Source: Orychophragmus violaceus
Lineage: Eukaryota > Streptophyta > Magnoliopsida > Brassicales > Brassicaceae
Assembly: GCA_030180135.1 (NCBI GenBank)
Contig: CM058231.1
Span: forward strand, 50,788,235 to 50,852,234
Reading direction: 5' to 3'
Length of the DNA: 64,000 bases
The notes under the pieces were generated by a model that saw only the letters and a program-made list of their open reading frames with translations, searched no databases and was not told the origin of the DNA. Below, piece after piece: positions 11,424 to 23,654 of the stretch. Each line of letters begins with the position of its first letter. Position 1 is the first letter of the stretch. The translations under genes and the position numbers were made by a program.

Positions 11424-12955
11424 ATGATAACCACACATGCGTCTACGTACTTTCACAATCACACTACGGTGTAGGGTCATGCAAAGGATCCGAAGATCAC
11501 GGCAGCCACTACAACCGCCTCAACAACGGAAGGGAGACTTACGTGGATGAAAGATCACACGAAGCTACGGCATCCTCACCCATACTGGAAAACACCTCTT
11601 TTCTCAACACACCAATCATTTTCGGGTCTAACTGATCCCGTACTTATCACATATCTTTTCCGGGTTGATTCCCTAACCAATCCCATACTTATCACAATAT
11701 GCATGCTACCACAATCTCAATGATTTCACCACACAATCAAAGAGAACATGCATCACAACAAATTAACCATGCATGCAGCAATACTCAGTGAATCTATAAC
11801 CAAGAATCAAAGAGATTAACAAGCTCAACCACAATACGCATGCATGCATCAATAACTAGAAAAAACGGATTAAAACCTCAACCGTAAAATATGCATAACA
11901 CACAAACGCCTTTAAGGGTAAATACTCTGAGTATTTCAACCCTTAAGGCATAACCTGCATAAATCCATCAGTCCTAGCTAACGGGACTCACCCGTTACGC
12001 AGCCCGCTCCTTAACTCCGAGAATCTCCCCGCTAGATCTAGAGCAAAGATCTAAATAAGACGGAGTCTAAAGGAAACAAGCTAAAGATGGGCGGAAATAC
12101 TCTTATCTACGGCTTACCGACACCCCGAGACGTAACCCGAATGTCCCGTCCCGTTCTCCTGCTCCTTCCCGCACTAAAACACCCAATTTCTCACTTTCTC
12201 TCTCTAGAACCACACTCTCTCTAGAACCACTTTCTCTCTCTAGAAAATTGTTCAGATCTGAAAAAATGTAAAATGGCTTAAGGGAAGGCCCTTATTTATA
12301 GATGGGGAAGGTGAGGTGAGTTGGCGACATATGGCGATTATGCGGACAGCCCGGCCATGCGTCACGCCATGTGTGGGCGTCCAGCCATGCATCGCGCCAG
12401 CTCGCCAGGCCATGCGTCTCGCCAGGTCGCCAGAACATACGTCGCGACAGCTCGTCAGCCCATGCACTCTGTGCGTCCGTCCCTGCGTCTGTCCATCCGT
12501 CAGTCCGTGCGTCAGTACACCCGCCTGTACGTCCGTCCGTGCGTCTTGATGACCACACGGCCACCCGAACACGTCCTGACGTGTCCGTCTTCGACCATTT
12601 CTCGACCCGATGACGTTTTTACTCGTCCCGAACTCAATTTAATTCGACTATTATCCTCAAAATCCTCCAAAATAATGATCCACATCCATTCCAAACTTTC
12701 TCAGCTCCGGGAAGGTTCTTATCCAACTAACGTGACTTTAACCCGACGTTTGGCCAAAACTTGGATATCTTCCAATCCGTTCAGTATTTTCACATACCGC
12801 TTCGACCAATCTTCATATTTTTCCTTTCTCTCTCTCTTCCAAGTGATCCCACATTATTCTGGAACTTTTGAATTTTCGGTCGTTCTCCATATGTTCTATC
12901 TCGGCCGGTCGTATTCCGCGTTTGGCCGTTCTACTTTCTCGGTAGGGTCATTACA
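11424..12955 (-). repeat. Partial 3' LTR of the large-LTR gypsy
   Basis: Aligns along its whole length to 17479-18992 with small indels and scattered substitutions. It contains a CGTC/GTCC-rich simple repeat at about 12440-12550. That low-complexity stretch gives open frames on both strands, which I reject as genes. Confidence 0.85.
12291..12302 (-). promoter_or_regulatory. TATA-like box in gypsy LTR
   Basis: Minus strand reads tctataaataag, conserved at 18328-18339 in the other LTR. It is correctly oriented for a transcript running through the LTR toward the interior. Confidence 0.45.
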
Positions 12956-14879
12956 TTCTACCCTCCTGAAAAGAATTCGTCCCCGAATTCTAGCACTAGA
13001 AGAGAAGAGACCATCTTGCTCCCGCTGAGCTAATATCACTATTCTCAATTCACTAGTCCTTGGGTCTCATCCTCTTCATTTCTGGCTTTGGGTTGGTATC
13101 CTTCCAACTCTCTAAGCTGCAGCTCCATTATTGTCTCGTTACCGCCTCTTGGTTCACATCGTTCTCAACTCTTTATTTGCCGGAACTCTTTCCGACTTAC
13201 AAACTTTTGTTTCTTCTTTTCGGCAATGACCCCTCGGTCTTTCCTTGATTTCATTCTTCCTTTCTTCTTCAATCATCATCTCTCTCGTTGTTCCCACCAA
13301 ACTCCTTTTCATCTCATTGCTTTACTCTTTGGCCATGGCGTCATTCCTTTGCTCCGTTGTGATCTTCCGCACTTAACCATCCTTATAAGCCCCCGGGACA
13401 CTATGTCCTTTCCATTTGAGTACGGAGTCAATCCTTCTCCGCTTTTCACGCCTTTACTTGGTCTCCACCATATTCCTCAAACCGTGCTTTCTTTGGGTTC
13501 ATAATACCGTACTCTTGCCAATTGAAGATCCGCCATTGTCTGATCACCTTAGGCTGCTTCCGTTCCAATCTTAACCTTACTTATGGTTTTTCTCATTAAC
13601 CATTCCTCCTTGGTCTTTACCACATTCTGCCACTCTATGTTGCTTGGGGATCCATACTACCGTACACTTAGCCAATGTTGATCCGCCTTTAACTGATGTC
13701 CATCGGCCGCTACCGCTTTCCATTCAATCTTGTAAACGTTTTCCCTTCTTAGTTGCCAGTAGTCCAACTATCTTTGGGCGGTCCTCTCCTAATTCATGAT
13801 TTTCTTCTCCTGACGGTCTTCCTTTGCATCTTGGTTAGCTTCCCTCAGCTAATTATTCCTTCGTCTTTTCCATCTTGTCCATCTTGCTCGGCAGTACTCT
13901 TTTCTGTCCAGTACTCGTCCACATCTCGGTCTTGATCCTTGTCCTCCTTTGGTTTCTCCTTCGTAACCAGTCATAGTCTCCTGTCTTTCTTGATTTGCTG
14001 ATCCTTCTTGTGGTCTTGCTCGATCCTTTAATATCTTTATGGCCGTCTCTCTATCAAGATCTTCATATCTTCTTCCTCAACCGTTCCACATGTTTTTTGG
14101 TTCATGCCTTTGGATGATCATCCTCCATGTCTTTGTTACCTTGGTACCTACTCCACGTTTCCTTTTGCTGAAACATTCCAAATTTGTTGCACTTCCATAG
14201 AGGCTGTTCATTATCCTATATCTCAAGTTTCTCCTTTGGACTGTCGTTGCGTATACTTCTTTTTCTCATCACCTTGAACGTCTGGAATTCTTCTCTCCTT
14301 GCTGCACACTCCCTCGTCATGACCTAATTCCTCGTAGTCATGATCTGTCCTCAACGTCTTTCTTCAGATCAAGACCATCGAGCTTCCTCTGCCATTTGAT
14401 GACCCTTAGTCCGCCTTTTCGAACCCACTTCTTTATTGCTTTGATCCTTCTTTGGGTACACCACCCTTTAACCAAACTACCACTATCGATTCCGCCATTT
14501 GTAGCTTGGTCTTGTCTCCTAAAGACACCAAAAGAACTCATTTCCGGCTTTCTCCATTGGTGGTTTATAACCGGTCTTGTTTACTTGGTTCACGGCCAAC
14601 CTCCAATGGTCGCAGCCTTCTCCGGACTCTCCTTGTGTCGACCATGCTGTCGTGAGATCCCGTCTACATTTCCAGAACCAGGCCTTGCTAGATGAGACCC
14701 CGACCATCTTATTTCCACTATCTTCCTCATGGAGCTTTCCTCAATCCGTTCTCCTTGGTATCTTATATAGGATACTACCGCCTCTCGTCCTTACTCCGCT
14801 AAGGATTATCCTTCGTACAACACCTTTCATCCTTGGACACGGTTTAGATGATTGCCTTGTCCGTTCCTCTCATTAAGTT

Positions 14880-14935
14880 CACTCAACTTCATGGAGTTCT
14901 CCCCCGTCACTCAACTTAATGGAGTTCTCCCCCGT
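14880..14935. repeat. 28-bp tandem duplication
   Basis: Two adjacent 28-bp units, cactcaactt(c/a)atggagtt..., ending ctcccccgt and differing at one position. Confidence 0.85.
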
Positions 14936-15478
14936 CCTTGCCTCGTTAAAGACTTCTCCTAAGTCTTTCACCACCCATAACTATAAGTTCGAACCGCCTT
15001 GGTGTGAACTCCTCTCCATTGGCGCCGTTACTTGCTCAAATCGTCTTCATTACCATGTGTAACCACTAGTTCAGCCCCCGTGCATGAACTCTTTCCCTTT
15101 GGTAACTTTGCTTGTTACGGCCGTTACCGTTATTCCGGCTTCAGTTCCCTTGTGAAAGGATAACACCATTCCCTCTTTATCACCCAATAGGTCTGGACGT
15201 CACTCCTGCCCACGTTCATACTTCCTCCATAGGGTCTCGAACCATCACTTCTTGCAGAAGTGATTGTTTTACACCTTGGTCCAGAACCTTCTTGGTCCGC
15301 AACCTTCACTTCCCGATACTCTTCTTGGTCTTGGTCAATCACTCACTAACTCATGCTAACAGATCCTCTTGATCCATGGCTTCCACCGCACCAATCTATG
15401 ACTGATCTCCCTGACCTGTCATCTCCACCAAACCGTTCTTGGTCGATCTCCCATCTCTTATCCGATGATCTGTTGCTC

Positions 15479-15620
15479 TCAAAAAACCGTCTACTGAACG
15501 ATCCCACTGATCTTCAGCTTCTCTCATCTCTCACTGATATGTTGATTTCTCAAAACCGTCAGCTGAACAATCTCCCCGATCTTCAGCTTTTCTCCACACC
15601 ATCACTGATCCGATCACAAC
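15479..15620. repeat. About 71-bp imperfect tandem repeat
   Basis: Units starting near 15479 and 15550 share tcaaaa..ccgtc, ctgaac and gatcttcagctt at the same spacing. A weaker, earlier copy may lie at 15400-15478. Confidence 0.6.
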
Positions 15621-16297
15621 CATGCCACCCACCGGTTTAAAGTTTTGTGGGGTTTAGGTTCAGGTAACTGGTTTTAGGTACGGGTTTCCTAAAACATTAC
15701 CAACCTACACAATCATGCGGTTTTCGGAACTCTTTCCGGGAAACCTACGGATTCTCACACCCCATAACCAACCTAGGAAGCTACCGACATGCAAGAAACA
15801 ATAACATCCTCATTATTTTCTACGCATTCGGTCCAACTTAACTTCCTAATGCACATTCCCGGTTTCAAATTACAATCCGCATATAATTTAAACCACACAT
15901 CACACAACAATCATCATGCCAAACTTAATCACACACCAACGTGCTAAAACTCATTCACACACAAGAGAGAGTTAGCACCCATACGTACCTGACACAGGAT
16001 CTTAAAAAGATCTGAAGGCTTAAACAAACCTACACTCTAAGGGATTCACCTTCCTTTGGCCGCGCTTTCCCGGTCCCCTTCATCTCCACCCTCCCGGCGA
16101 TCCATGTGGATAGTGGGCTCCTCGGGTTACCTCCATTCAATCTGCTTCTCTCCGCTGCATCAAACAAAGGTAAGTCATAAACCCAACCTACCCATCTATC
16201 GTCGGACTTACCGGTTTCCTAATGTTGTGAGTGCGACCCCTTTGACTCGATAAAACCATTGAAAACACGAGTTCCTTTAGCATGATCATGAATTATG

Positions 16298-16309
16298 CTC
16301 TGATACCAC
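16298..16309 (-). other. Primer-binding site of the large-LTR gypsy
   Basis: Minus strand reads TGGTATCAGAGC four bases after the LTR end (tgttaca). This is the initiator-Met tRNA type. Confidence 0.75.
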
Positions 16310-17113
16310 CATTTGTAACACCACCGAACCGTTCTACGGAAAATAGACGGCCAGAGATGTCACAATGGTTGAGTACCGCGAACGGTCCATCCATCCCCGA
16401 GGTCAGGCCGTCCCATCCGTGATATCCGACCTCCTCTCGGTCATAGCCTAAGGCTTAGCAACCCGTACTACGACCTCGAGTTGTGTCAGTTCGGACTAAA
16501 CTCATATCATGGATTCGTGGAGTTAAAGAAAACACACTTTATTAATACCATATAGGATATATTACATAATTTTACCCAAAAACATATAGTTTATTGAGCG
16601 CTCGAGTCAAAGATCCTACATAGTACAAACTCCACGATCTTCACACTCACAACCCGAAGCTACGCCGGCGGCCTAACGTCCGAACTTTCCCTCTAGCCCG
16701 TCTATGGTTTCCTGCGAGACAAAATTTGTATAATGAGCAACCTTATGGGTTACCCAGTGAGTCCAGGACCCTCTAACACGCATTAGTGCCCCCACCCCGT
16801 CCCAATAGCCGAAGCACAAGCATATCAATCAACCAAACGTCTCACAAGCACAGACAAGCAACAACAGCATCTCATATAGACACAAGCGGAAGCTTATTAA
16901 CAACCTGCAACACATGAAATTCATCATGAGTGCCACACATCAAAATCAGTGCGAACACAATCTCTATTGCGAATGCAAATAACGTCTAGACTCTCTAGAC
17001 TCATCTCAACTCAACACATGTGAATGCCTCCTAGTGCAACGGATACTCCCCCTACACACGTGACTACCCGCACCTTAATCACCACAAAGGATCATAAGCC
17101 GAGTATCACACCC

Positions 17114-17210
17114 GATTACGCGGACCTCTTATCCCTCGGGTTACCTGATTACGGAGACCTTTGTCTCTCGGGTTCCCAATTACGGAGATCTCTATATCTT
17201 GGGATCGTGT
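17114..17210. repeat. Three imperfect 32-33-bp tandem units
   Basis: Units begin at 17114, 17147 and 17179, each with attacgnngacct or attacggagatct followed by a tctcgggtt-like end. They lie inside the LTR and are not CRISPR-like, having no spacers. Confidence 0.75.
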
Positions 17211-18327
17211 CGTCACACGATGCTCGGCCAAGGGAGCGACCCCAGTAACTCTCCGAGCCTGGTTCAAATCCACGAAGACTTCAATATGGGAGCACCGAAT
17301 ACACTAACTCTAGAACACTCACACAAGTTCTAGAATGCATCATCTAGGACTCACACACGTCCTAGACTACTAGAGCAATATTACACATGCTCTAGAACAA
17401 CACAATCAACTGGTCCGCGGTGTCCCTTGTTACCACCCACGGCCACATGCAACACACAACATAAGTACAATAGACTACATGATAACCACACATGCGTCTA
17501 CGTACTTTCACAATCACACTACGGTGTAGGGTCATGCAAAGGATCCGAAGATCACGGCAGCCACTACAACCGTCTCAACAACGGAAGGGAGACTTATGTG
17601 GATCAAAGATCACACAAAGCTACCGCATCCTCACCCATATGGGAAAATACCTCTTTTCTCAACACATCATTTACGGGTCTAACTGATCCCGTACTTATCA
17701 CATATCATTTCCGGGTTGATTCCCTAACCAATCCCGTACTTATCACAATATGCATGCTACCACAATCTCAATGATTTCAACACACAATCAAAGAGAACAT
17801 GCATCACAACAAATTAACCATGCATGCAGCAATACTCAGTGAATCTATAACCAAGAATCAAAGAGATTAACAAGCTCAACCACAATACGCATGCATGCAT
17901 CAATAACTAGAAAAAACGGATTAAAACCTCAACCGTAAAATATGCATAACACACAAACACCTTTAAGGGTAAATACTCTGAGTATTTCAACCGTTAAGGC
18001 ATAACCTGCATAAATCTGTCAGTCCTAGCTACCGGGACTCACCCGTTACGCAGCCCGCTCCTTAACTCTGAGAATCTCCCCGCTAGATCTAGAGCAAAGA
18101 TCTAAATAAGATGGAGTCTAAAGGAAACAAGCTAAAGATGGGCGGAAATACTCTTATCTACGGCTTACCGACACCCCGAGATGTAACCCAAACGTCCCGT
18201 CCCGTTCTCCCGCTCCTTCCCGCACTAAAACGCCCAATTTCTCATTTTCTCTCTCTAGAACCACTTTCTCTCTCTAGAAAATTGTTCAGATCTGAAAAAA
18301 ATGTAAATTGGCTTAAGGGAAGGCCCT

Positions 18328-18339
18328 TATTTATATATG
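18328..18339 (-). promoter_or_regulatory. TATA-like box in gypsy 5' LTR
   Basis: Minus strand reads atataaataag, about 0.66 kb into the LTR on the sense strand. It matches the copy at 12291-12302. Confidence 0.45.
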
Positions 18340-18992
18340 GGGAAGGTGAGGTGAGTTGGCGACATATGGCGATCATGCGAACAGCCCGACCATGCGTCAC
18401 GCCACGTGTGGGCGTCCAGCCATGCATCGCGCCAGCTCGCCAGGCCATGCGTCGCGCCAGCTCGTCAGCGCATGCGTCGCGACAGCTCGTCAGCCCATGC
18501 ACTCTGTGCGTCCGTCCCTGCGTCTGTCCATCCGTCCGTCCGTGCGTCTGTACACCCGCCTGTACGTCCGTCCGTGCGTCCTGATGACCACACGGCCACC
18601 CGAACACGTCCTGACGCGTCCGTCTTCGACCATTTCTCAACCCGATGACGTTTTTACTCATCCCAAACCCAATCTAACTCGACTGTTATCCTCAAAATCC
18701 TCCAAAATAATGATCCACATCCATTCCCAACCTTTTCTCAGCTCCGGGAAGGTTCTTATCCAACTAACGTGACTTTAACCCGACGTTTGGCCAAAACTTG
18801 GATATCTTCCAATCCGTTCAGTATTTTCACATTCCGCTTCGACCAATCTTCATATTTTTCATTTCTCTATCTCTTCCAAGTGATCCCACATTATTCTGGA
18901 ACTTTTGAATATTTGGTCGTTCTCCGTATGTTCTCTCTCGGCCGGTCGTATTCCGCGTTTGGCCGTTCTACTTTCTCGGTAGGGTCATTACA

Positions 18993-19230
18993 CTGTTCCT
19001 CCTTGGTTTGGATCGGGATGTAGTTCATCTTCTTCTTGCTCTGGCATGTCTTCATCTGTTGAATCATCAACTATATGCCTCAGGTTTCTGTTCAGGTTGT
19101 GAATTGGTGCTGGTGGTGGAATAAGCCTCTGCTGATGCCTAGCACTGATGCCTCTCATGGCTTATAGCATTTGAGCCATAGTAATCTGCTCATTAGCTGA
19201 TTCCTCTCCCATATCTGATTTAGTACCTGA
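18993..19230 (-). pseudogene. 5' fragment of gypsy gag (second unit)
   Basis: Start of a gypsy gag, matching 25010-25129 plus 32120-32240 of the neighbouring unit. On the minus strand it begins near 19215 with M-G-E-E-S-A, hits a stop after 16 codons, and continues with residues matching LRHIVDDSTDED until cut at 18993 by the large-LTR gypsy. It is not functional. Confidence 0.75.
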
Positions 19231-20208
19231 AAGTTCAGAATTCCGAGTGTATCAAAGTGTTTTGATGTACCTTAGTATAAATTAAAGTTTCTGAATATAT
19301 GATTGGTTCAAATTAAATATGTTTCAAAAAGGTTTTTGGGAAGCAAATTTAGCAAAGCCGTTTCACTACCTTTTCAAAAAAAAAAATCAAAGAGTTTCTG
19401 GTTTTGTTTTAATTTCAAGCACGGTTTGCCTTTGGAAACTTGGGTTTTCAATGTTAATACACGGTTTGGAAACTTCGTAATTGATTTTTTTTTTTTGTAA
19501 AAACTTTTGAAAACAAAAGAAGACTGAGCTTTGAATACAAATATTGTTTTTTCTTATTTTGAGAAATGGCACATGGTTTTGACTCTCTGGGAAAAGGAAA
19601 ACTAAATGACTGGGAGCCTCTTTTTGTTTTGGTTTTCGAAAACTTAATGGGAAATATAGAAACAAACAACTTTCTTTGGTTTTCTGAGGAGAAAATCGAA
19701 TCAAACAACAATTCTTCTTCTTTTCTTTTTAAACGTTTCTGGTTTCTTTTATGAAAGAAAAATAAGAACTTCGAAAATAAACCTGACAGAAAAAAAAACA
19801 TGGACGATTTTTATGGCTTTTGGGTTATTGAAAACAAAAATATATATGCAGAAGTAAAGAACGAAGGAGATAATGCAAAAACAGAGACTTTATATTGGTA
19901 TTTTTGTTTTAAGATGCAATATAAAGCTGTAAACAGAAAGAACTAATGAATCAATGAATACAAATTGATGGACAAGATTCTCTTTATATCTTTTTGAATT
20001 GGATTATGCATTGAAAGAGATTGACAACTAACATATCTAAATAATTAGATTGGATGCAAGCAAGTATACATGCAATTTTTTATAGTTTTTTCAGTTTATG
20101 ATGCAATGAAACAGAACTAGATGAATGAAACAATGAATCTGATGCAATGAAAACAAAGAGTATTGGATAGATAACACCTGTAAAGAGCCTTTTGTCTCTG
20201 ATACCAGA
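19231..20208 (-). other. Gypsy leader (A/T-rich)
   Basis: Untranslated region between the primer site and gag, with many poly-A and poly-T tracts. It is homologous to 32241-33219. The primer-binding region, tggtatcagag on the minus strand, is at about 20196-20206. Frames here on either strand are composition artefacts. Confidence 0.65.
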
Positions 20209-20870
20209 TGACACAGCCCCAAATGTGAATCTAGATGGATAGGAGGATGGAAGACAGAACAATGCTTGTATAACTCTCTTGTTATGGCCGATTTGGATGA
20301 GATGGATTGATTGATGGAACTTGTTCTGCTGGGTGTATATCTCTCTCATAAACAAGTCTGATAATGATTTGTAGAAGGTGGATTAATAGATACTACAAGG
20401 AGGCTGGATTCATCCATGATAAGTTTGCTGAACACAAAGCAATGCTTCTCACGCAACTCGGGATTCAAAAGGGTTTTTCTTTGCTGTAAGAAAATGTTTT
20501 GTTTATTGATCTAGGGTAATAATACAAGGGTGTAGTGGGACTTTATTAAATAGTCCATCTGCTATGCTCTTCTAGGGGACTTAGAGCAAATATTACGATA
20601 AAGGAAACATAGACTCGAGTGGGACCTAATTGAAGGAGATTACATGGACTCAATTTTAGAAGAACAGGAAAACAAATACAAGGAAGAAGCAACAGTTAGA
20701 TTATTCAAATGTAATGAAAATAAATCATGCCTTAGCCTGGACGAGTTTAGAGTGTTAGGAGCTCAGATTGCTGTGTTTTGATGCTTCTCCGAAGTTATGC
20801 GTTTCATTAATCCCTTGGATTAGGAGTTTCCCCCAAATAAAGAAACCTCCTTATTATATTTGAGAAATGT
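20209..20870 (-). repeat. LTR of the old gypsy element
   Basis: The left boundary (tgacacagcc, beside the primer site) is clear. The right boundary is uncertain: pol coding seems to run to about 20830, so the LTR may end anywhere between about 20810 and 20870. It is homologous to 33220-33463 plus 41133 to about 41570, with roughly 8% difference by eye over a 175-bp stretch. The region near 20460 is the uninterrupted equivalent of the site where the full-length copia inserted in the other LTR. Confidence 0.65.
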
Positions 20871-22130
20871 CAGCTCTAATGGACCATCATATATGTCGTA
20901 AGGTGTTGTTTCCTCATTGTCCATGCTTTGGTTTGTGCTTGCTCTTGCTTGTTCCGAGATTGGAGTTTAGGTGATCCAAGCTTGGTTCAGCTTGTTAAGC
21001 AGAATAGTATCCCCTTGAGTGTTGAGAAGATAATTAACAACATGGTTGATTTGTTCTCTTAACACTCTTGCTCCTGACCTTGTCAATGGTCCTTGTCTCA
21101 TAATAGGGATTGAATCTTCTTGTTCTTGTCTAGATTCGATTTCCTAATGATTCCCTCCCCCTTAAGAATGTTCTAATCTCAGAACTGATTCTCCGGCATC
21201 AAAAGGATCTAAATCAGATACATTGAAGGTTGGAGAAATGTTCAATTTACCTAGTAGGTCCAGCTTATATGCATTGTTGTTGATTCTCTCCAAGACACTG
21301 GATGGACCATCTACTCTTGATGCCAACTTTGATTTCCTCTATTTTGGAAATATCTCTTGCCTCATATGTAACCAGACCCAATCTCCAGGTTCAAAGCTAA
21401 TCTCCTTCTTGCTCTTATCAGCCCTTAGCTTATGCTTCTCTGTCTTATTCTCCAGGTTCTCCTTAACCCTCTGGTGCAGCTTCTTGACAAATCTAGATTT
21501 TAGTTCTCCATCTATATTTGCATAAATGGCTGGTGGCAGTGGTGAAAGATCTAAAGGGGTCAATGGATTAAATCCATACACAACTTCAAATGGAGAGTGG
21601 TTAGTAGCAAAATGCTTAGAATGGTTATAAGAAAATTCAATGAATGGTAAACAAGCTAACAATTACCTTAAGTTCTTACCAACTGTGGCCCACAAGAGTG
21701 ATACGAGGGTGCGATTTACTACTTCAGTCCGCCCATTTGTTTCCTGATGACTAGTGGTGGAAGAGAGCAGATTGGTGTCAAGCTTCCTCCAAAGTGTTCT
21801 CCATAAGTGGCTTAAGAACTTGGTATATCTGTCTGAAACAATGGTTCTTGGAAATCCATGCAACTTAACAACTTCCTAAAAGCTATAAAATGAGCCATTT
21901 TAGAAACCTGTCAACAATTACAAAGATGGAATCCTTGTTGTTGATCTTGGGCAGTCCTAAAACCAAATCCATTGAAATGTCCACCCATGGTGTGTTAGGA
22001 ATTGGTAAAGCCATATATAAACCACATGGATGTAACCTGGATTTGGCTTTTAGACAAGTGATGAATTTTTCACAGAACCTCTCCACATCTGTCTTCATGT
22101 GTGGCCAAAAGAAATGTTACTTCAGAACAC
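20830..22130 (-). pseudogene. Gypsy integrase and C-terminal tail, broken
   Basis: Integrase of a Ty3/gypsy polyprotein that would join element cDNA to host DNA. In order on the minus strand: the catalytic core with W-V-D-I-S-M-D-L-V-L-G (about 22020), the second Asp in I-V-S-D-R (about 21830), the Glu in N-G-R-T-E-V-V-N-R (about 21740), then a C-terminal module with P-G-D-W-V-W-L-H-M-R (about 21350). A final tail carries the P-L-T-R-S-G-A-R motif (about 21070) typical of plant gypsy polyproteins. Stops near 21660 and 21880 and frame changes make it non-functional. Confidence 0.8.
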
Positions 22131-22194
22131 TATAGGTCTTTTATTTGACAAAATTCCCCATCAAACTTCCTCCATGACATTCTATGGTGATCAC

Positions 22195-22880
22195 CTATTT
22201 CATGGATCCTTGTGGTATGCACAGCCTCTTCTCTTTGAACAGGAAACCATCTTGCTGATAGAACAGTCCAAATGCTGCCTTATATGTCTTATAGTATATG
22301 TCCTTGAAGTCTGGATCATCAACATACACGCCTTTGATGTGTTCAAACCCCATGATCATGGACTCAGTTGTTGATATGAGAGCATGACGGCTGGATAGTG
22401 CATCCGCCACAATTTGTTCTTTCCCCTTCTTGTACTGGATCACATATGGGAAAGTTTTTATGAATTCCAACCACCTTGCGTGACTTTTATTAAGAGTGAT
22501 CTGTCCTCTTAGGTGCTTTAGAGTCTCATGATCTGGATAAATCACAAACTCTGTAGAAAGCAAATAGTGTTGCCAAGTTTCTAGTGATCTTACCAGGGCT
22601 TATAACTCTTTTTCATAAGTGGGGTACTTGAGTGTTGCATCATGGAGCTTCTCACTGAAGTAAGCTACTGTTATGCCTCCTTGTGTCAACACTGCACTTA
22701 TTCATGTAGCAGAAGCATCACACTCAATCTCGAACATCTTATCAAAGTTAGGAAATGCCAACACTGGTGCATTGGTGAGACTGTTTTGAGCCGTGTGAAT
22801 GCTTGCTATGGTGCAGAAGTTCTTAACAAACCTTTTGTAGAATCTTGCTAATTCATGGAAACTTCTTACATGTCCGATTG
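22195..22880 (-). pseudogene. Gypsy RNase H, broken
   Basis: Ribonuclease H region following RT. It shows E-C-D-A-S-A-T near 22705, then a Y-P-D-H-E-T-L-K-H-L-R motif near 22520 and A-D-A-L-S-S-R near 22400, as in gypsy RNase H with the H-A-D-A-L-S-R signature. It is interrupted by stops between 22563 and 22702. Confidence 0.75.
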
Positions 22881-23600
22881 TTGTAGGTTTTGGCCATTCT
22901 TGGATTGCCTTGATCTTCTCATCATCCACCTTAAGTCCATGTGAACTTTCAACAAATCCTATGAATACCAATTGATCAGTGCAAAATATGCATTTCTTTA
23001 AATTTGAATAAAGACCTTCTATTCTAAGTGTATGCATATCATGTTCTAGATGTTTAATATGATCATCTAAGCAATGCCTATAAATCAGGATGTCAATGAA
23101 ATATACTACCACAAACTTGCAAATAAAAGCTCTTGTGAGACAAAATGACATGACAAGCCATTCCTAAAACCCTTGCTTGGTTGTGAATGATGTTTTCCAC
23201 TCATCGCCTTCTTTCATTCTGACTTGGTGATATCCACCCTTCCAGTCTATCTTGGAGAATATGGTTGCTCCACTTAACTCATCCAGCATGTCATCCAGTC
23301 CTGGAATGGGATGTTTGTACTTGATTGTAATGTTGTCGCTGGCCCTACAATGAACACACATTATCCATGTACCATCCTTCTTTGGAACTAGCAGAAATGG
23401 TGCTGCACATGGAGTCAATCTCTCCCCGATGTATCCCTTTGACCTAAGCTCCTGACTTGCTTTTTTAGCTCCTTAGCCTCTTCTGGATTCACTCTATAAG
23501 CTTGTATGTTGGGAAATGAAGCTCCTGGAACCAAGTCAATTTGGTGTTCAATGCCTTTCAATGGTGGAAGCCCAGCTGGTATGTTTTCTTCAAACACATC
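22881..23600 (-). pseudogene. Gypsy reverse transcriptase, broken, altered active site
   Basis: RT domain order on the minus strand: G-I-E-H-Q-I-D-L (about 23560), P-F-L-L-V-P-K-K-D-G-T-W (about 23380), F-S-K-I-D-W-K-G-G-Y-H-Q-V (about 23240) and the catalytic box at 23092-23103. That box reads Y-F-I-D instead of the family's Y-F-D-D, so one metal-binding Asp is lost. Stops near 23160 and 23415 also break it. Confidence 0.85.
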
Positions 23601-23654
23601 CTTGAACCTTTACAATAGCTCAGACATGGCCATATGGTGTTCCTGCTCTTATGG

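Larger units (their letters stand above)
12956..16313 (-). other. Non-coding interior of the large-LTR gypsy
   Basis: A C/T-rich stretch on the plus strand (purine-rich on the sense strand) with no frame matching gag, protease, RT or integrase. It begins with the polypurine-tract region at about 12956-12992. It holds two short tandem arrays, 14880-14935 and 15479-15620, annotated separately. Next to the primer site, 16020-16313 looks like an untranslated leader. It may be an extremely decayed pol or replacement sequence; I cannot tell which. Confidence 0.6.
11424..18992 (-). mobile_element. Non-autonomous chromovirus-type gypsy element with 2.68-kb LTRs
   Basis: Minus-strand element with its 5' LTR at 16314-18992, a primer-binding site at 16298-16309, an interior at 12956-16313, a polypurine tract next to 12955 and a partial 3' LTR at 11424-12955 (the rest was separated by the copia insertion). 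The LTR ends are tgtaaca/ttaca. The minus-strand sequence entering the 3' LTR (gaattcggggacgaattct, then an A/G-rich stretch) is the usual end of Tekay/Del-type gypsy elements. The interior is only 3.36 kb and has no recognisable gag or pol, so this is a large-LTR non-autonomous derivative. Its right end interrupts the gag of an older gypsy at 18993. Confidence 0.8.
16314..18992 (-). repeat. 5' LTR of the large-LTR gypsy
   Basis: 2679 bp, starting tgtaacacc and ending ggtcattaca. It includes a three-unit repeat (17114-17210), a degenerate tctaga-containing repeat (about 17295-17400), a TATA-like box and a CGTC-rich tract (about 18500-18580). Confidence 0.85.

Noticed and set aside
12252..13028. 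Frames up to 235 codons with repeated S-V-R-P or R-T-D-G-like stretches
   Set aside because: They translate the CGTC/GTCC simple repeat of a gypsy LTR in many phases; the homologous LTR at 18240-18770 has different frame lengths.
13060..15640. Many 60-138-codon plus-strand frames in the gypsy interior
   Set aside because: C/T-rich sequence yields Ser/Leu/Pro-rich open stretches; no motifs, no start context, and on the antisense strand of the element.
16139..16175. Donor-like caaag/gtaagtc on the plus strand after ccgctgca, resembling the copia LTR donor
   Set aside because: It is on the strand opposite to the element's transcription and no matching acceptor or gene follows; probably chance.
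17114..17400. CRISPR-like repeat array
   Set aside because: Repeats are imperfect, adjacent, without unique spacers, and lie in a plant retrotransposon LTR.
19303..19801. Lys/Phe-rich frames on both strands
   Set aside because: They come from poly-A and poly-T tracts in the gypsy leader; the homologous region 32340-32770 keeps only part of them.
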